Assembly (NCBI GenBank): GCA_934655755.1
Contig: CAKUHA010000013.1
Span: 1 to 41,121, forward strand
From: an uncultured Collinsella sp.
Lineage (GTDB): Bacteria; Actinomycetota; Coriobacteriia; Coriobacteriales; Coriobacteriaceae
Direction of reading: 5' to 3'
Length of the DNA: 41,121 nucleotides
Shown: in pieces, positions 16,691-24,780 of the stretch
How positions within the stretch are numbered: the first letter of the stretch is position 1
How the letters are laid out: every line of letters begins with the position of its first letter
Notes under the pieces: generated by a model
What the model was told of the DNA's origin: nothing
Database searches by the model: none
What the model saw: only the letters and a program-made list of their open reading frames with translations
Program-made: the position numbers and the translations under genes

Positions 16691-17234
16691 GGCATCATCC
16701 TTTCGACGATACCATGAAACCAGTTAGGAAAGAATTTTGAAAAGCCTATCAACTTCATTAGCGATGCGGTGCTGCTCGGCGAGAGGCGGGATTGCTATCA
16801 GCGCCGAGTTTAGGGAAGACTTCGAGAGGTTGTAGAACGCCTGCCCGGACTTCTTGACCACCGCCTTGCAAAAGGCGATATGAGTCGGGGAAGTCAGGTA
16901 TTTATGCAGGTATTCCGAGTGCCACGGGTTTTCTAGAAATGGCGTCAGGAAGAAAACGAAGCCGCCGCAGACGGTGTTTCCGTCGGCGGCCCTGACAATT
17001 GCTGCCTTGCCGACGTTTTCAAGGCTGGTCACGGCAGGGGTGATGATCTGTCCGTCGCGGAGGAGCAGGCTGTCGTCGACGAACTCGGCGGATATCAGCA
17101 CGTCGCTGTCCCTGACAAGGGGCTCGTCCCCCTCGCCGATGTTGCCGCCGCGGAGGACCCTAACCATGCGCTCGCTTTTTACGGTAAGGCTGTCCTTCTT
17201 GTAGCCGAGACCACTGCTCAGCTGCAGAACGCTC

Positions 17235-17646
17235 TCGAGCCTCGCCCACTCCCAGCCCTCGGGTATCTCGAACGGAAGCTCGTCCTCGATGCAGGCAGGC
17301 TCGGACTCGCGGCCCTTTGCGTCCACCCTCTTCTCATAGCGGCGGCCATCGGAACCGGCGAAGATGACCGACTCGCCGCCCTTCGGGGCCTTCATCTTCC
17401 CCTCGGCCACGAGCTGCCGGCGCTGTCCTCGGATGCGCTCGAGCAGGACGCCGGCGGGCTCGTCTGCGGGGTCCTGCGGCGCCAGCCCTCCCCGCACCGC
17501 CAGCTGCAGCACCGATTTCCGCAGGCGACCGGGCAGTGCGGCGTCGAGCGCCTCGCGGGCGTCCTCGAGCCCGCCGTACTCCTCGACCAGGGGCATGAGC
17601 TCGTTCACCCGCTCGACGATGCGGCGCTGCTCGGCGAGGGGCGGGA
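17235..17646 (-). repeat. Central inverted repeat, silent arm
   Basis: Partner of 15005-15416; see that entry. The inversion of the 2.6-kb segment between the arms also includes the recombinase gene. Confidence 0.88.
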
Positions 17647-18059
17647 GGGCTATCAATAAACGTCCAATCGACGCCGCGTTCACGTTTGGCTGACCAGTTC
17701 CAGCCGAAGCATCAATAAGTTGGGCCCAGTATGAGGGGGAGTCAAAGTAGCTCCTAAAATAGGGAACAATCTCGTTTTTGATCGGTATGGCACGAATCAG
17801 ATACGAGGCGAAAGCAGAGACAGGCGGTTTTTCGCTAATAAAATAACTTTTTCCAATTGTCCCTCCGGTTCGCGCAATAAGGATGTCACCCTCTTTAAGC
17901 AAGTATGTCGAGCGGTCCTTCGGATCAGATGCGCAGTAAGGCACCGTATTCCAATTGACATGCCCATTCTGTATATCCGTAATACGCAATAGTTTGATAT
18001 GTCCACTCGACGAAGAGCTGCATGTATATCCGTAATGTACATTTGCAGTCAGCATGAAC

Positions 18060-18179
18060 AGCCTCGCCCAAGCCCACCCCTCAGGCAGTTCCCCAAACGG
18101 CACTTCGTTCGCGATACATTTATCGCTAGTCACCCGCCCCTTGGCATCCACCTTCTTCTCATAGGGGGAGCCATCGGAA
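18060..18179 (-). repeat. Proximal inverted repeat, silent arm
   Basis: Partner of 14523-14642. Homology to hsdS ends abruptly at 18179, marking the outer limit of the invertible 3.7-kb segment. Confidence 0.85.
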
Positions 18180-18255
18180 GGGGCAAGCTCACGGTGGTAG
18201 CCATACATACCGTCAAAGGGCAGCGCCGGTCTGCATGCATTGCCGTGAATCAAAG

Positions 18256-18271
18256 GCTAAGCTAAATCAAA
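18256..18271 (+). repeat. 16-bp direct repeat, right copy
   Basis: GCTAAGCTAAATCAAA, partner of 10439-10454 (one mismatch), immediately outside the silent hsdS cassette. Confidence 0.45.
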
Positions 18272-18548
18272 TAGTTCATGATCGTGTTGCCGGCATCCGC
18301 CGGGTTAGGGCCACGGCTTCGCGGCCGGGTGATGCCTCCGCTGCGCCCTGTAAAGGCCGCTCCATGAGACCCCGCACAAATCTCCGCTGCGCTCCGATTG
18401 GTGGAGGCCGTCATGGAGGACCTTGACAGGCCTTCGCTCCGGCATGGCTTTGCAGGGAGCAAAGCCGACGACGACGCGCGGCGTCGCCATTCGGCTTTGC
18501 CCGCAGGGGCGAGATGTTGAGGGCAGGGTGCCCGGAACGGAGGAAGAG
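18272..18548. other. Gene-free, GC-rich stretch between RM module and DUF2958 gene
   Basis: No frame here has both a ribosome site and convincing composition. The sequence has short GC-rich stem-loops and ends in GGAGG before the DUF2958 ATG. It may be the leftover of a gene of the element backbone cut by insertion of the RM module. Confidence 0.4.
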
Positions 18549-18848
18549 ATGCAGCAGCTGATGACGAGGGAAATCGCCAAGACGGCTCCAAGGCTCTACG
18601 AGCAGGACGGGGCGGAGGACCCCACGGTCTACGCCCACTACTTCTCGTGCGTGAACGGATGGGACTGGTGGCTGCTCGAGTTCGACGGAACGGACGAGGC
18701 GTTCGGCCTCGTCGAGGGCTACGACGACGAGCTCGGCTACTTCAGCATCAAGGAGATGGCCGAGCTGAACCGCCAGATGGGGTTCGCCGCCGTCGAGCGC
18801 GACGAGCACTTCTCCCCGAAGCCGCTCAGCGCCGTCAGGAGGAGGTAG
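18549..18848 (+). CDS. DUF2958-domain protein
   Basis: A 99-residue protein that follows the DUF2958 pattern: Leu-Met-Thr-Arg-Glu-Ile near the start, Pro-Arg-Leu-Tyr-Glu-Gln-Asp-Gly, Asp-Pro-Thr-Val-Tyr-Ala-His-Tyr-Phe, a Trp-rich strand (Trp-Asp-Trp-Trp), Phe-Gly-Leu-Val-Glu-Gly and Glu-Leu-Gly-Tyr-Phe. The family is common on plasmids and integrative elements and has no known function. I chose the ATG at 18549 because GGAGGAAGAG stands directly before it; the open frame reaches 42 codons further back without family similarity. The next gene starts four bases after its stop, so they are likely co-transcribed. Confidence 0.8.
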   Translation: MQQLMTREIAKTAPRLYEQDGAEDPTVYAHYFSCVNGWDWWLLEFDGTDEAFGLVEGYDDELGYFSIKEMAELNRQMGFAAVERDEHFSPKPLSAVRRR

Positions 18849-18852
18849 CCGC

Positions 18853-19449
18853 ATGGTCACGGTCGAGTTCGACTCCATGGGCGAGGCGGTCCGCCTCGCC
18901 CTCGTGGCCGATGAGTACGTGGGCGGCGCCCTGGCCGTCCTCCTCCTCGACGCCACGGACCCGCGCTCCGAGGGCTACATGGCCGAGTGGGGCGTGCTCA
19001 CGGCGAGCGTGCCGGCGGCGGCCGAGTGGTGCCGCCGGCGGGGCAACATCGCCGTCGACGCCGACGTGCCCGCGGCACTCCTCGAGGCGCTCGAGGCCGC
19101 CGGCACGGTCCGGATGGCCGACCGCTCGGCGGCGTCCGGGATGGCCCGCTACCCGCTGGCCACGGTCGCCGGGCACGCCCTCGACGGCATGGGCGGCCTG
19201 CGCGAGACCCTCGAGGAGGCGCTCGGCTCGACGGTCGTCGTCGAGTACGAGTCGGGCGGCGACGGCGGCGCGTTCGAGGTGGGGACCGCACCGGTGGGCT
19301 CGGCCGAGCTCGAGCGCCTCATCGCCGCCGCGAGGTCCGAGACGGACGAGTTGGCGGGCACCGGCGGATGGGCTGCCGTCCGGGTTGGGTTCGGGGATGC
19401 CGAGACCATCGACTGCGAGACGGGCCGGACGGTTTACGTCGCGGGGTGA
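18853..19449 (+). CDS. Possible DUF4313-like protein
   Basis: A 198-residue acidic, alanine-rich protein of unknown function. The opening (Val-Glu-Phe-Asp-Ser-Met-Gly-Glu-Ala-Val-Arg-Leu, then Gly-Gly-Ala-Leu-Ala-Val-Leu-Leu-Leu-Asp) and its place right after DUF2958 resemble DUF4313 proteins of Gram-positive mobile elements, but the family Asn-rich middle is not seen, so the match is weak. GGAGGTAG lies before the ATG. Very high GC (near 70%) links it to the mobilization genes rather than to the RM cargo. A terminator follows 18 bases after the stop. Confidence 0.6.
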   Translation: MVTVEFDSMGEAVRLALVADEYVGGALAVLLLDATDPRSEGYMAEWGVLTASVPAAAEWCRRRGNIAVDADVPAALLEALEAAGTVRMADRSAASGMARYPLATVAGHALDGMGGLRETLEEALGSTVVVEYESGGDGGAFEVGTAPVGSAELERLIAAARSETDELAGTGGWAAVRVGFGDAETIDCETGRTVYVAG

Positions 19450-19805
19450 AATGGGAGGAGGGCGCGGGCGCGGTCCGGATGGGCCGCGCTTTTCCTTTCC
19501 CGGGGATGCGGAACTCCCACCGTCCAAGTGCCTTGGACGGTGGGAGCTGGATACGACGATATACTGCGCGTGCAACGGGGACACGCGCCTCCTTTTCGGT
19601 TGTCTCCACCAGTTCGTACAGAGACTTTTCGATTTCCCGCTTTGATTTGGAGGTCTGTAATTCCATATTTCTGGAATACGGCACGAGGCTGAGCTTCGAA
19701 ATCGCGTCTTGCGTCGGTAGATTGTTCCGCGTCCGCGACCAGTTTTTCAAGGGTGCTAAGCTGGGACTGTATTGAGAGTTCGTTTAGGTGGTTCACATTG
19801 TCCAT
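19434..19805 (-). CDS. Doubtful ORF with a RiPP-leader-like N-terminus
   Basis: A 123-codon frame. Its first 55 residues look like a helical leader of the Nif11/NHLP type: charged and Leu-rich, with Asp-Phe-Glu-Ala-Gln-Pro-Arg-Ala-Val-Phe-Gln-Lys-Tyr-Gly-Ile, comparable to the family's ...DPRAxLxxxGI. A Cys-Pro-Arg-Cys and Ser/Thr-rich stretch follow. Against it: no good ribosome site before the ATG, and the 3' half runs through a perfect hairpin and a terminator of the opposite strand, so the real end is unclear. No modifying enzyme is encoded in the window. It is divergent from the DUF1648 gene. Confidence 0.25.
   Translation of the reverse strand: MDNVNHLNELSIQSQLSTLEKLVADAEQSTDARRDFEAQPRAVFQKYGITDLQIKAGNRKVSVRTGGDNRKGGACPRCTRSISSYPAPTVQGTWTVGVPHPRERKSAAHPDRARALLPFHPAT
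19468..19493 (+). terminator. Terminator of the DUF2958/DUF4313-like unit
   Basis: GCGCGGTCC (19468-19476) pairs with GGGCCGCGC (19481-19489; one G-U) around a 4-nt loop, followed by TTTT. Confidence 0.8.
19514..19546. repeat. Perfect 15-bp inverted repeat with 3-nt loop
   Basis: CTCCCACCGTCCAAG (19514-19528) and its exact complement (19532-19546). It is too perfect for a chance match. No T run follows on either strand, so it is not a standard terminator. It lies between the terminator above and the possible leader-peptide ORF on the other strand. Confidence 0.7.
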
Positions 19806-19862
19806 AGCGGTGACCACAAATGTTGAATAGTTGTCTTGAAAGACTGTGTCACGCTAGTGTCG

Positions 19863-19877
19863 GTATCAATTTGATAC
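19863..19877. promoter_or_regulatory. Operator-like palindrome upstream of the DUF1648 gene
   Basis: GTATCAA-T-TTGATAC is a perfect 7-bp dyad. TTGATA inside it can serve as a -35 box, with a weak TAAATG 18 bp on. A second dyad, TCAAGTTT (19937-19944) with AAACTTGA (19951-19958), lies just before the gene. Confidence 0.4.
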
Positions 19878-19976
19878 TACGAACAAATTAGAACTAAATG
19901 GATATAGTTTCCATACTAATTAAAACAAATTTGCATTCAAGTTTTTATTTAAACTTGATTTAAGGCGGAGTGGAAT

Positions 19977-20630
19977 GTGAGCGCGCAAGGAGATGCGGAA
20001 TCGATGAGAGCCTCAAAAAAAACTACTGCAGTGTTATCATCTTTCATCCTCTCTATTCTTCCATTTCTGATTCTATGGGCGGCTTGGTCAGTCCTCCCTG
20101 ATACAATTCCCGCTCATTGGAGTGGGGGTGTGGTTGATCGATGGGGTAATAAGCTTGAATTGCTGGTTGTTCCGCTGTTTTCTCTGATTGGTTCTATTGC
20201 AATTTCTGCGTACCTTATTGTTTCCACGCGGCGAAGAGAGTTCGCGGATTTCTCTGCTCGAATGCGACGGGACTTTGTTGCGTGCTATATTTCTAGTCTT
20301 CTTTTATCGACAACCTGCTCAGTGATAATTGCCGTTTGGGTTCAGTTGATTCTTACGCAAAGCACTGCGGTTGATGGGGGACTTGGACTATCGATCCTGT
20401 ATTCCCTTCCCGGGCTATATGTGATCTTGTGCGCTTTGCCGCCTTTTTATGCGAGCGGCGAGAGCAAAAAGGCAGAGCGCCTGATAACAGTTCTTATTGG
20501 CGGCGCGGAGATTGTTCTTTGTGGAATAGTGCTTGAAGGTTCGGCTGCCTCTTATGCGATGATTGGACTGATGATTCTGTTCTGTGCGTTTGAGATTGTG
20601 TCACAGGTAAGGAATAGCCGGTCCTTATGA
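19977..20630 (+). CDS. DUF1648 (SdpI-type) integral membrane protein
   Basis: A 217-residue protein with an N-terminal DUF1648 unit: a first helix (about 18-37) followed by Leu-Pro-Asp-Thr-Ile-Pro-Ala-His-Trp-Ser-Gly-Gly-Val-Val-Asp-Arg-Trp-Gly, the family signature, then five or so further helices. DUF1648 occurs in SdpI, the immunity protein and signal receptor for the SdpC toxin of B. subtilis, and in uncharacterised membrane proteins; immunity here is only inference. The GTG start has GGAG six bases upstream; ATG at 20004 with AAGGAG 11 bases away is an alternative. Composition is much more AT-rich than its neighbours, so it was probably acquired separately. Confidence 0.75.
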   Translation: MSAQGDAESMRASKKTTAVLSSFILSILPFLILWAAWSVLPDTIPAHWSGGVVDRWGNKLELLVVPLFSLIGSIAISAYLIVSTRRREFADFSARMRRDFVACYISSLLLSTTCSVIIAVWVQLILTQSTAVDGGLGLSILYSLPGLYVILCALPPFYASGESKKAERLITVLIGGAEIVLCGIVLEGSAASYAMIGLMILFCAFEIVSQVRNSRSL

Positions 20631-21130
20631 GTTGAATTACGCACGTGCGGATATAAAGGTTGGCATGTTAAGCTGGTCGTTTTCTCGTTCTGGGACATTT
20701 GTAGTAGGATGAGTGGGACTAGGCGCGCTGCGGTGTGATGGTGACGGTTGAGACTTGTATCGCTGCAAATCCGCTGATGCACATTTTGCTATTGGGCTTG
20801 AAGGTGGGACCGACAGGCCTTTGTTTGGGATGTTCTGGTCGTCCAACGCGTGTTGCACGGCTTTATATTGTTACGCTCGTTCGGCGCTCCGTTGGAGCAT
20901 TTCCGGGTTTGTCGGCATCATGACTTGGCCAAGTGACACGCTTGCCGGGACGGTTGTAACGCCGCGCCGGTTCCGTGTGCTCCTTCGTTGTTGGCCTGTC
21001 CAGCCGGGGGCGGATTCGGCCTCATGTTGTGGCGCACGGCCTTCAGGGGCTTCCCCTGGCGAGTTATGTTCGTCCGTATGGGTAAGGGTCGGGTTGAGCT
21101 GACAATCCCGTGTCGGAAGGGGCTTGCACC
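20631..21130. other. 500-bp stretch without a supported gene
   Basis: Open frames on both strands lack ribosome sites and plausible composition. The right part is GC-rich, has a small AGGGG-CTT-CCCCT stem-loop (about 21046-21058), and ends in GGAAGGGG, the ribosome site of the next small gene. It may be a leader or part of the transfer-origin region. Confidence 0.4.
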
Positions 21131-21292
21131 ATGCGCGCGATGACAGAGATTGAGTGGCTGGATGGCCGTGTGACGAAGGTGCCGGAGCTCGCCCTGGGCG
21201 ATGCGCTCGGCGAGAGCGTCCAGGCGGAGCTCGATTTCGGGTTCGACGACGTGTTGGAGGGCCTTTGGGTTGAGGTGCGCCATCATGAGTGA
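21131..21292 (+). CDS. Small acidic protein of unknown function
   Basis: A 53-residue frame starting at ATG 21131 with GGAAGGGG about nine bases upstream. It is acidic (Glu-Leu-Asp-Phe-Gly-Phe-Asp-Asp-Val near the middle) and has no cysteine, signal peptide or recognised motif. Its stop overlaps a possible ATG at 21285 for a 27-codon frame that runs into the oriT-like inverted repeats. Both may be chance frames, but composition and ribosome site favour translation of this one. Confidence 0.45.
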   Translation: MRAMTEIEWLDGRVTKVPELALGDALGESVQAELDFGFDDVLEGLWVEVRHHE

Positions 21293-21294
21293 GC

Positions 21295-21439
21295 AGGATA
21301 AGGGCGCACTACGGGCGCCCGGGATTTTACGGCGCAACTCGGCGTGCCGAGTTCGTTTCCGCTGGTAGCGTGGCCGGTTAAACCGGAAGGCGGTCACGAC
21401 CAGCCGTCATACGCGCCTCGCGTGTCGTATGACGGCTGG
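21295..21439. other. Candidate origin of transfer (oriT)
   Basis: Four inverted repeats lie within 140 bp: GGGCGC with GCGCCC (from about 21303), AACTCGGC (21336-21343) with GCCGAGTT (21346-21353), CCGGTT (21374-21379) with AACCGG (21381-21386), and CCAGCCGTCATAC (21400-21412) with its exact complement (21427-21439). The reverse strand of the first contains GTAGTGCGCCCTTAT, close to the TAAGTGCGCCCT nic region of RSF1010/pIP501-type origins. The coupling-protein gene ends 31 bases further on. The nic site is inferred. Confidence 0.5.
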
Positions 21440-21469
21440 CCGTTTGCGCAGGCAGGGCCGTATGACGCA

Positions 21470-23428
21470 TCAGAACCCGTCGGGTGCGACGGACACCTTG
21501 CGCTTCCTGCCCCCGGACGGCGACCCTTTGGGCTTTTTCGGCTTCTCCGGGATGCGCCAGACCGGTGCCGGGACGGTGTTTCGGATCTCCCCCTCGAGCG
21601 CCCGCGCGAGCATCGCGCCCTCGGCCCCCGGCGATGTCAGGCCCAGCAGCGGCCCCAGGAACGTCTCGGTGATGTCGCGGCTGGCGAGCGCCATCGGTCC
21701 CTCCGCGTCGATAACGAGCGCGCCGTTCTCGCGCGCGCTCCAGGCCATGAGCTCCGACGGGGTGATCAGCGGGCGGCGCGCCACGGAGAACGACTTGCCG
21801 GACGAGGAGCTCTGCGTCCCCTTGGTCGAGCTCTGCCCGGTCGTCCTCACGCTGTAGTCGCCGAGGCGCTTGCTGATCTCCTCCGCCTCGCCGACGGACT
21901 CAACCGAGAGGACGACCTGGGTGCCGAGCAGCGCCAGCAGCGCGTCCGACTCCGCCCTGGAGTAGCCGCACCGCGCCTCGAGCAGATGGGTGTTCTGAAG
22001 CACGAAGACGACGTGCAGGCCGATGCTCCGGACCTCCGCGAGGTCGCCGAGGAGGCGGGGGATCTTGGGGATCCCGGACCCCTCGTCGATGGCGAGCAGG
22101 GTCTCCGCCGGCAGCCTGCCGCCTGACAGGCGCGCGGTCTCGCGCAGCGCCGACAGCGCCTGCGAGAAGATGCACGAGACGAGCGCGCCGCGGTCGCCGC
22201 GGTCCGTCGCGCTGGCGATGTAGAGGATGGTGGGTTTGCGCCCGACCGATGCGAGGTCGACCTCGCCGTCCCAGAGCATGCGGCTGACGTCGTCGTCGCA
22301 GAAGGACATGAGGTAGTTGCGCGCGGTGGAGACGAGGGCCTCGCCTCCGCCGCCGTTCGACGAGGCGACGAGGAGGAACTGACGCGCCGGGTTTCCCGCC
22401 GGCAGGTCCGCGGCGAGCTCCTCCAGCGACTTGACCGCGCTCTTCCCGTCGCGGGGCTCCAGGAGCGCGAGCACGGTCGAGAGGTTCCGCGCGCCGTCGG
22501 GGATCCGCCCGTCCGCTATCGCGAGCAGGCAGAGGCCGGTCAGCAGGTTGCGGCTGGCGTCCGTGAAAAACCTCTGGCCCGAGGAGAAGGCGTCGGGCAC
22601 GATGGCGGACGACAGCTCGCGGAGCTCGGCCACGGCGCCGGCGACGCCCTCGGTCCCGAGTGCCGAGATGGCGCGGTCGAGGGGGTTGAACCTCGCCGAC
22701 TTGACGGGCTCGTCGAGCCGGATGGCGACGACCTCCATCCCGGCCCTCCTGGCGAGCGGCTCGGTCCATGCGCGGATCTCGGACTTCGGGTCGTGGACGA
22801 TGACGGAGGTCGGCACCCCGTGGGCGTTGCGGTCGATCGCGGCGGCTATGGACGGTGCCAGAGCGCGCCTGGTCTTGCCTGCGCCACTGCCCGCCCTTAT
22901 GAGACAGTGGACGGCTGGGACCATCGCGATCCCATCGCCGACGCAGCCGACCGCAACGAGCCCCCTCGAGACCTCCTTCCCGTCCCACGACGGGCACCGC
23001 CTCGCGACCCTGGACGGGCGCGATTCGAGCCAGGCGTCCCCGTGCGTGCGCGTGGGCGCGCGGTCGCCGGCGAACGTCCCGTCGTGGAGCCTCAGCCATG
23101 ACCGTGCCCACGAGACGAGGCCGAGGACCATGATGGCGACTGCGACGGCTGCTACCGCGGCCAGTAGCCCGCCCATTTTCCCGGTTGCCAACGTGTCGGT
23201 GAGCGTATCCAACGGGTTGCGGAGGACGGTACTGGGCTCGGTCCCCGGGTCGCTAACCTGCAAGTGCAACAGGGTGGAGAGGTCGGAGGCGAGCGATGCC
23301 GTCCACCAGCTCGCATAGTCCCATGCGCTGACGGTTGCGATGGCGGCGACGCAGACGATTATGCCGTGGGCCGCCAGCGTGTCGGCGAGCTCCCTCCTCA
23401 TGTCACGGTTGAAGGATTTGGGCTTCAT
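21470..23428 (-). CDS. VirD4/TraG-type coupling protein
   Basis: A 652-residue membrane ATPase that would link the relaxosome to a mating pore. Two N-terminal membrane helices (about 21-37 and 86-106) flank an extracytoplasmic loop. Walker A is Ala-Gly-Ser-Gly-Ala-Gly-Lys-Thr (179-186), then His-Asp-Pro-Lys-Ser-Glu, Phe-Asn-Pro-Leu-Asp, and Walker B Leu-Leu-Ala-Ile-Asp-Glu. A Ser-rich stretch lies near 560-575. The chosen ATG overlaps the relaxase stop (ATGA) and has AAAGGA upstream; the frame extends further but inside the relaxase gene. It ends beside the oriT-like region. No other type IV secretion genes are present, so it likely works with a helper element. Confidence 0.88.
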   Translation of the reverse strand: MKPKSFNRDMRRELADTLAAHGIIVCVAAIATVSAWDYASWWTASLASDLSTLLHLQVSDPGTEPSTVLRNPLDTLTDTLATGKMGGLLAAVAAVAVAIMVLGLVSWARSWLRLHDGTFAGDRAPTRTHGDAWLESRPSRVARRCPSWDGKEVSRGLVAVGCVGDGIAMVPAVHCLIRAGSGAGKTRRALAPSIAAAIDRNAHGVPTSVIVHDPKSEIRAWTEPLARRAGMEVVAIRLDEPVKSARFNPLDRAISALGTEGVAGAVAELRELSSAIVPDAFSSGQRFFTDASRNLLTGLCLLAIADGRIPDGARNLSTVLALLEPRDGKSAVKSLEELAADLPAGNPARQFLLVASSNGGGGEALVSTARNYLMSFCDDDVSRMLWDGEVDLASVGRKPTILYIASATDRGDRGALVSCIFSQALSALRETARLSGGRLPAETLLAIDEGSGIPKIPRLLGDLAEVRSIGLHVVFVLQNTHLLEARCGYSRAESDALLALLGTQVVLSVESVGEAEEISKRLGDYSVRTTGQSSTKGTQSSSSGKSFSVARRPLITPSELMAWSARENGALVIDAEGPMALASRDITETFLGPLLGLTSPGAEGAMLARALEGEIRNTVPAPVWRIPEKPKKPKGSPSGGRKRKVSVAPDGF

Positions 23429-24780
23429 CTTCTCATTGTCCTTTCTATCCTGTTCGCGATCTTCACGGTCGGGGCACTCGACGGCTCGGTGCCGCCGAAT
23501 GCCAGGATCCGCAAGGCCGACGCGATGAATCGCAGGGCCCTCTCTCCGGCCTCGTCCCCCATGTCGCGGCCGTCGGCGTCCCGTGCGGCCTCCCTTGCGA
23601 TGAAGGCCGTCATCGCGGCTGCGCGTCCGAGGGCCGGGCCGGCCGACGGCATCTGCCGGAAGATCCGCTCTGCCGTGGGGCACCCCTTTAAGTCGTTGCG
23701 TTCGATCGGCTGGCCGCGTGCGATCTTTCGGTCGATTGCCTCAAGGCGTCTTTTCGGGATACAGGCCCGGGCCTCGGTGGCGAGGCCGGCTTCCCGCCGC
23801 CTCTCCGTGGCGGGGCCGGTTTCGGGCGCGCCGCGCCGCGCCGGCCGCATGTCCCGTATCGGGGCCCTATCGGGGACCATGACTCGCAGCGCAGCGTTCT
23901 CGCACCGAAGGCCGAGGTCGGCGGCCACCTTGCGGGCGTAGGCGTCCCGCGCCTCCCCGGTCAGGCACTTGAGGTCGGCGCACCTCTCGACGGCCTTCTT
24001 ATGGCGGCCCAGTGCGCCGGCGAGCTCGGGGAAGTCGGAGGCCGCCCGGTCGAGGGCCTCCCTCAGCGCGGCGGACGTCTCCGGGTGGAACCGCCTGAGG
24101 TGGGCGGCTTCGATCCTTCCGTCGCGCGGAAGCCCGATATCGAGTTTGTTCCGGTCGATGCAAGCGACGGCGTCCAGGGTCGCCTCCCTGGCCAGGTCGC
24201 GCTCGATGTAGGCCTCGCGCAGCAGCGGTGCCATGGCCTTGGAGGAGAGCTCGATCCTGGCCGCCTCCATCTTCCGCTTGGGGAGCAGCGCGTCCCATTC
24301 GCTCGCGCGGTCGACCGTGAGGATGTGGACGTGGTGGCTCGTGCCGTTGATGTGCATCGCGGCATAGAACTCGACGCGGCTCTCGGGGACGCCGGTCATC
24401 TCCGAAAAGAGTCTCGGCCATTCGGACCTCACGAGTGCCTGCCACGTCTCCAGCCGGTCGAGCCCGGCCTCCGGGGCGATCTCGTTGGGGACGGTGACGA
24501 CGGTCGTGAGGACAGCGCCGGCGTTTCCCGAGATGGCGCGCCTGGCCTCGGCAACCGGCACGGGCCCGCCGGCGTCCCAGAGGCCGCCGGTCGAGCCGGT
24601 CCTGTTGGCGGCGTAGGCGGCCAGGCCGTCCACGCCGAGCCTCCGCCCGTCGGCTTCGCTCAGCTCGATGACGACGCCCCGGCGGGTACCCGCGTAGGCG
24701 GCCAGCCCGGCGGCCGAGGCCCTGGCCGCCGTCCCGGCGCGGACGACGGAGTGGTTGACGATGACGGGCGGGCTAGCCAT
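23425..24780 (-). CDS. Relaxase (MobP-like)
   Basis: A 451-residue relaxase that would nick oriT and bind the transferred strand. The N-terminal region reads Ala-Ala-Tyr-Ala-Gly-Thr-Arg-Arg-Gly-Val (28-37), matching the YxxxR part of MobP-type proteins of Gram-positive elements, and the metal-binding His-His-Val-His (149-152) is followed by Ile-Leu-Thr-Val-Asp. The C-terminal half is helical and Arg-rich. The start overlaps the RHH gene by 8 bases and the stop overlaps the coupling-protein start. GC content is near 70%, well above the integrase next to it. The MOB class is tentative. Confidence 0.8.
   Translation of the reverse strand: MASPPVIVNHSVVRAGTAARASAAGLAAYAGTRRGVVIELSEADGRRLGVDGLAAYAANRTGSTGGLWDAGGPVPVAEARRAISGNAGAVLTTVVTVPNEIAPEAGLDRLETWQALVRSEWPRLFSEMTGVPESRVEFYAAMHINGTSHHVHILTVDRASEWDALLPKRKMEAARIELSSKAMAPLLREAYIERDLAREATLDAVACIDRNKLDIGLPRDGRIEAAHLRRFHPETSAALREALDRAASDFPELAGALGRHKKAVERCADLKCLTGEARDAYARKVAADLGLRCENAALRVMVPDRAPIRDMRPARRGAPETGPATERRREAGLATEARACIPKRRLEAIDRKIARGQPIERNDLKGCPTAERIFRQMPSAGPALGRAAAMTAFIAREAARDADGRDMGDEAGERALRFIASALRILAFGGTEPSSAPTVKIANRIERTMRR

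Larger units (their letters stand above)
16724..18253 (-). pseudogene. hsdS: Silent inverted hsdS cassette (no N-terminus)
   Basis: The frame encodes two target-recognition domains different from those of the expressed hsdS, with the same conserved blocks between them. It lacks the first roughly 60 residues of HsdS: homology starts at the Ser-Asp-Gly-Ser-Pro-Tyr-Glu-Lys block (base 18179), and the bases upstream offer no credible start or ribosome site. It is thus a storage copy rather than an expressed gene. The target domains (about 17650-18060 and 16740-17230) lie outside the repeats. Its stop lies 33 bases from the recombinase start, same strand. Inversion would place these domains behind the hsdS start. 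Confidence 0.88.

Noticed and set aside
16724..18253. Second functional hsdS gene
   Set aside because: It lacks the N-terminal region and any start with a ribosome site, so it is best read as a silent cassette.
18647..19645. A 332-codon Arg/Ser-rich frame over the DUF2958 and DUF4313-like genes
   Set aside because: Its composition is that of a frame-shifted shadow and it has no ribosome site.
20755..21102. A frame of 115 codons in the gap before the small acidic gene
   Set aside because: It starts at a TTG without a ribosome site, and its Cys-rich, irregular composition does not look like a protein.
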